Shown piece after piece: positions 12,064 to 13,414 of a stretch of DNA of 13,414 bases. The stretch is from contig DGGP01000083.1 in NCBI GenBank assembly GCA_002392265.1, forward strand, positions 1 through 13,414. The letters run 5' to 3'. The translations under genes were made by a program, and so were the position numbers. Numbering within the stretch: position 1 is the first letter of the stretch; each line of letters opens with the position of its first letter. This DNA comes from Firmicutes bacterium UBA3871. GTDB lineage: Bacteria; Bacillota; Clostridia; Peptostreptococcales; Anaerovoracaceae. Under the pieces are notes generated by a model, which did no database searches, was not told where the DNA came from, and saw nothing but the letters and a program-made list of their open reading frames with translations.

Positions 12064-12732
12064 CTATGTGATTTCACACAAGTCCTTGTCTATGATATAC
12101 CGAGCCTCATTTTTCAATAACGTATGCTCTGTATTCTCAATCATTATAACATTAAACTGCTGTCTATGAACAGTATCTAAGAAAGCATCGCATTCGCTAT
12201 CCTTCACGTAGCTCCTGAAGTTTACCAGCACAAAAAGCCTATTTTTATCGTAAGACCGCACCAACTCCATATAATCAATCACTTTCTCGCAAAGAGAATC
12301 GTAATCCTCGGCAAATTGCAATCCCGCCGCTTTTATTATTGCGCTGACAGATAGCTTAGCGCATTCTATATTTCCCGAAAGTTCGTTGATAAGGTCGAAC
12401 AAATACCTTTCTATTCCGGATAACTCCGCCATAGTAGCCTCGTAAAATTCCGGGCTCACGGCGATTTTCTCCGCTGCGCTGTTTAGCTTTGTAATCAGAT
12501 TTTTCCTATTGATTTCGAAGGGCACAAACTGATTAAGAAACTCCAGATTCTTTGCAATTTCTATAGGCTTATCATTCGAGGACAGCACCGCCTTTCCATC
12601 AAAGCCTTGTGTCTGCATATATAAATCTGAGCAAAGTTCCAAGAATAGCTCTTGGTTTTCAATCACTATTGAATTAACAAGTTCCTCTTCAGTATCAAAA
12701 ACCTTTTGAATCTCCGGATAAGCAAGTTTCAT
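12064..12732 (-). CDS. csn2: Csn2, type II-A CRISPR adaptation protein
   Basis: Csn2 forms a ring-shaped tetramer that slides on double-stranded DNA ends and is needed with Cas9, Cas1 and Cas2 to acquire spacers in type II-A systems. The 222-residue product has the features of the short Csn2 form: N-terminal MKLAYPEIQKVF, DGKAVLSSNDKPIEIAKNLE, a helical middle (about 80-165) and a C-terminal segment with NRLFVLVNFRSYV, and FNVIMIENTEHTLL with a D-x-D-LCEI end. The assignment rests mainly on these weak family features plus position. Its ATG overlaps the cas2 TGA by four bases (ATGA), so the two are coupled. The array follows 67 bases after its stop. Its presence sets the subtype as II-A. Confidence 0.93.
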   Translation of the reverse strand: MKLAYPEIQKVFDTEEELVNSIVIENQELFLELCSDLYMQTQGFDGKAVLSSNDKPIEIAKNLEFLNQFVPFEINRKNLITKLNSAAEKIAVSPEFYEATMAELSGIERYLFDLINELSGNIECAKLSVSAIIKAAGLQFAEDYDSLCEKVIDYMELVRSYDKNRLFVLVNFRSYVKDSECDAFLDTVHRQQFNVIMIENTEHTLLKNEARYIIDKDLCEIT

Positions 12733-13052
12733 AACACTACCACCCTATCCTCTGAATCTACAACATCACTCGAAAACTCGCCACAAATATATTTCATCTT
12801 AATGAATTGATTCTCTGTAAGCAGCAAGGATTGCACCATTCCTGCCGGGGGCTTGTTCTTCATGAGCATATTGTTTACCGATTTCTCCATAGTCGGTGAA
12901 GTAATCATTTTACAATATACCGATTCCTGGAGCATAATAAATCCGTTCTTAATCAGATTCTTCCTGAAACGGCGATAATTCCGCTTGTCTTCATTTGTCA
13001 GCACCGGTAAATCGAAAAATACCAATATCCGCATAAATCTGAATCCACTCAT
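12729..13052 (-). CDS. cas2: Cas2, CRISPR spacer-acquisition protein
   Basis: Cas2 is the central dimer of the Cas1-Cas2 integrase, which inserts new spacers at the leader end of the array. The 107-residue product has the ferredoxin-like N-terminal strand RILVFFDLPVLT with the conserved Asp, the helix KRNYRRFRKNLIKNGFIMLQ and ESVYCKM, and ends DSEDRVVVL, a pattern typical of type II Cas2. The start at 13052 is two bases after the cas1 stop; a second in-frame ATG is at codon 7 (MRILVFFD) and could be the true start, although many type II Cas2 proteins carry the short MSxxxM extension seen here. It overlaps csn2 by four bases. Confidence 0.96.
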   Translation of the reverse strand: MSGFRFMRILVFFDLPVLTNEDKRNYRRFRKNLIKNGFIMLQESVYCKMITSPTMEKSVNNMLMKNKPPAGMVQSLLLTENQFIKMKYICGEFSSDVVDSEDRVVVL

Positions 13053-13054
13053 TA

Positions 13055-13414
13055 CTACAATAATTGATAAAACTTAATCTGTGAAGGATCGTTATCATTA
13101 ATTGCATCAAACACGCTTCTGGCATAAATCCTCATGGCATTGTCAAGCATCTGCCTGTTCCCGTCAATCATTACATATGTCGAAAGGACATCCCACATGG
13201 CGTGCTTTTCGTCTTTTCCAAAAGAACTCGGATTTTCAAGTTTTACAAGTCGATCCACCACAATCCTGAACGGCTCCATCAAATCGCACGCCAAATTAAA
13301 GTGATTGAACATGTTACTGTGAAAAATGCCTAGCTGCGTCAAATACCCATTTGCAGAAACTTCTCTGTTGAAAGCCGAAAGAATTAGGCTATACCCATAA
13401 TTCAGTGCAGCATT
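13055..13414 (-). CDS. cas1: Cas1, CRISPR integrase (C-terminal part only)
   Basis: Cas1 is the metal-dependent integrase subunit of the spacer-acquisition complex. The frame is open from the right edge, so the 119 visible residues are the C-terminal part. They read NAALNYGYSLILSAFNREVS, then GYLTQLGIFHSNMFNHFNLA and CDLMEPFRIVVDRLV, which is the conserved catalytic core: the N-x-x-L-NYGY helix, the active-site His in GIFH and the acidic ligand in DLMEPFR. The glutamate of the third metal-binding position lies further N-terminal, outside the window. It stops with TAG two bases before the cas2 start. A TTG at 13342 could look like a start but lies in the middle of the conserved core. cas9 is expected upstream, off the right edge. 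Confidence 0.96.
   Translation of the reverse strand, partial: NAALNYGYSLILSAFNREVSANGYLTQLGIFHSNMFNHFNLACDLMEPFRIVVDRLVKLENPSSFGKDEKHAMWDVLSTYVMIDGNRQMLDNAMRIYARSVFDAINDNDPSQIKFYQLL

Noticed and set aside
12067..12078. TGTGATTTCACA as a CRP-type operator before the array
   Set aside because: The half-sites are separated by 2 bases instead of 6, and the site lies in the csn2 coding end, so it is probably chance.
13055..13342. A complete 95-residue protein starting at 13342
   Set aside because: The apparent start is a TTG inside the conserved Cas1 core; the frame continues to the window edge with further Cas1 sequence.

Overview
The window looks like chromosomal DNA of an anaerobic Firmicute, most likely class Clostridia. 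The grounds are strong purine-rich ribosome binding sites, sigma-A-type promoters, a Gram-positive-type LexA box (GAAC-N4-GTTC) beside uvrB, a Si-type citrate synthase of the kind found in clostridia, and a type II-A CRISPR-Cas locus. Family or genus cannot be fixed from the sequence alone.

Layout. (1) Positions 1-239 hold the N-terminus of uvrB on the minus strand, running off the left edge, with a LexA box upstream. (2) Diverging from it, a citrate synthase gene (423-1802, plus strand) has its own promoter and a strong terminator. (3) Positions 1869-2104 are a gene-free island of nested inverted repeats lying between two convergent terminators. (4) From 10163 down to 3558 on the minus strand lies a complete [NiFe]-hydrogenase maturation operon, hypA-hypB-hypF-(YbaK-like)-hypC-hypD-hypE, driven by a good promoter at 10195-10223. 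It is followed by a 441-residue zinc-motif protein of unknown function that has its own promoter and a terminator at 2102-2138. No hydrogenase structural gene is visible. (5) Positions 10164-10880 form a 717-base intergenic region full of repeats: short tandem repeats next to the hyp promoter, a cluster of four ~40-base palindromic units, and GGTGCCTGTCCCC-type hairpin repeats. (6) A GNAT acetyltransferase gene (10881-11384, minus) follows, with related repeats on its other side. (7) The right end carries a type II-A CRISPR-Cas locus on the minus strand: partial cas1, cas2, csn2, a short leader and an array of four repeats and three spacers. cas9 and the tracrRNA must lie beyond the right edge.

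How the genes work together. HypF and HypE make the cyanide ligand from carbamoyl phosphate. HypC and HypD carry the Fe(CN)2CO unit, and HypA and HypB deliver nickel. HypB has a C-terminal histidine tail that probably stores or binds nickel. The YbaK-like deacylase gene is packed tightly between hypF and hypC, which is not part of the standard set. Cas1, Cas2 and Csn2 are the spacer-acquisition module of the CRISPR system.

The least explained parts are the palindromic cluster at 10340-10546, the dispersed repeats that bracket the GNAT gene and also sit inside the hyp operon, and the island at 1869-2104. I found no clear sign of a wholly new protein system.
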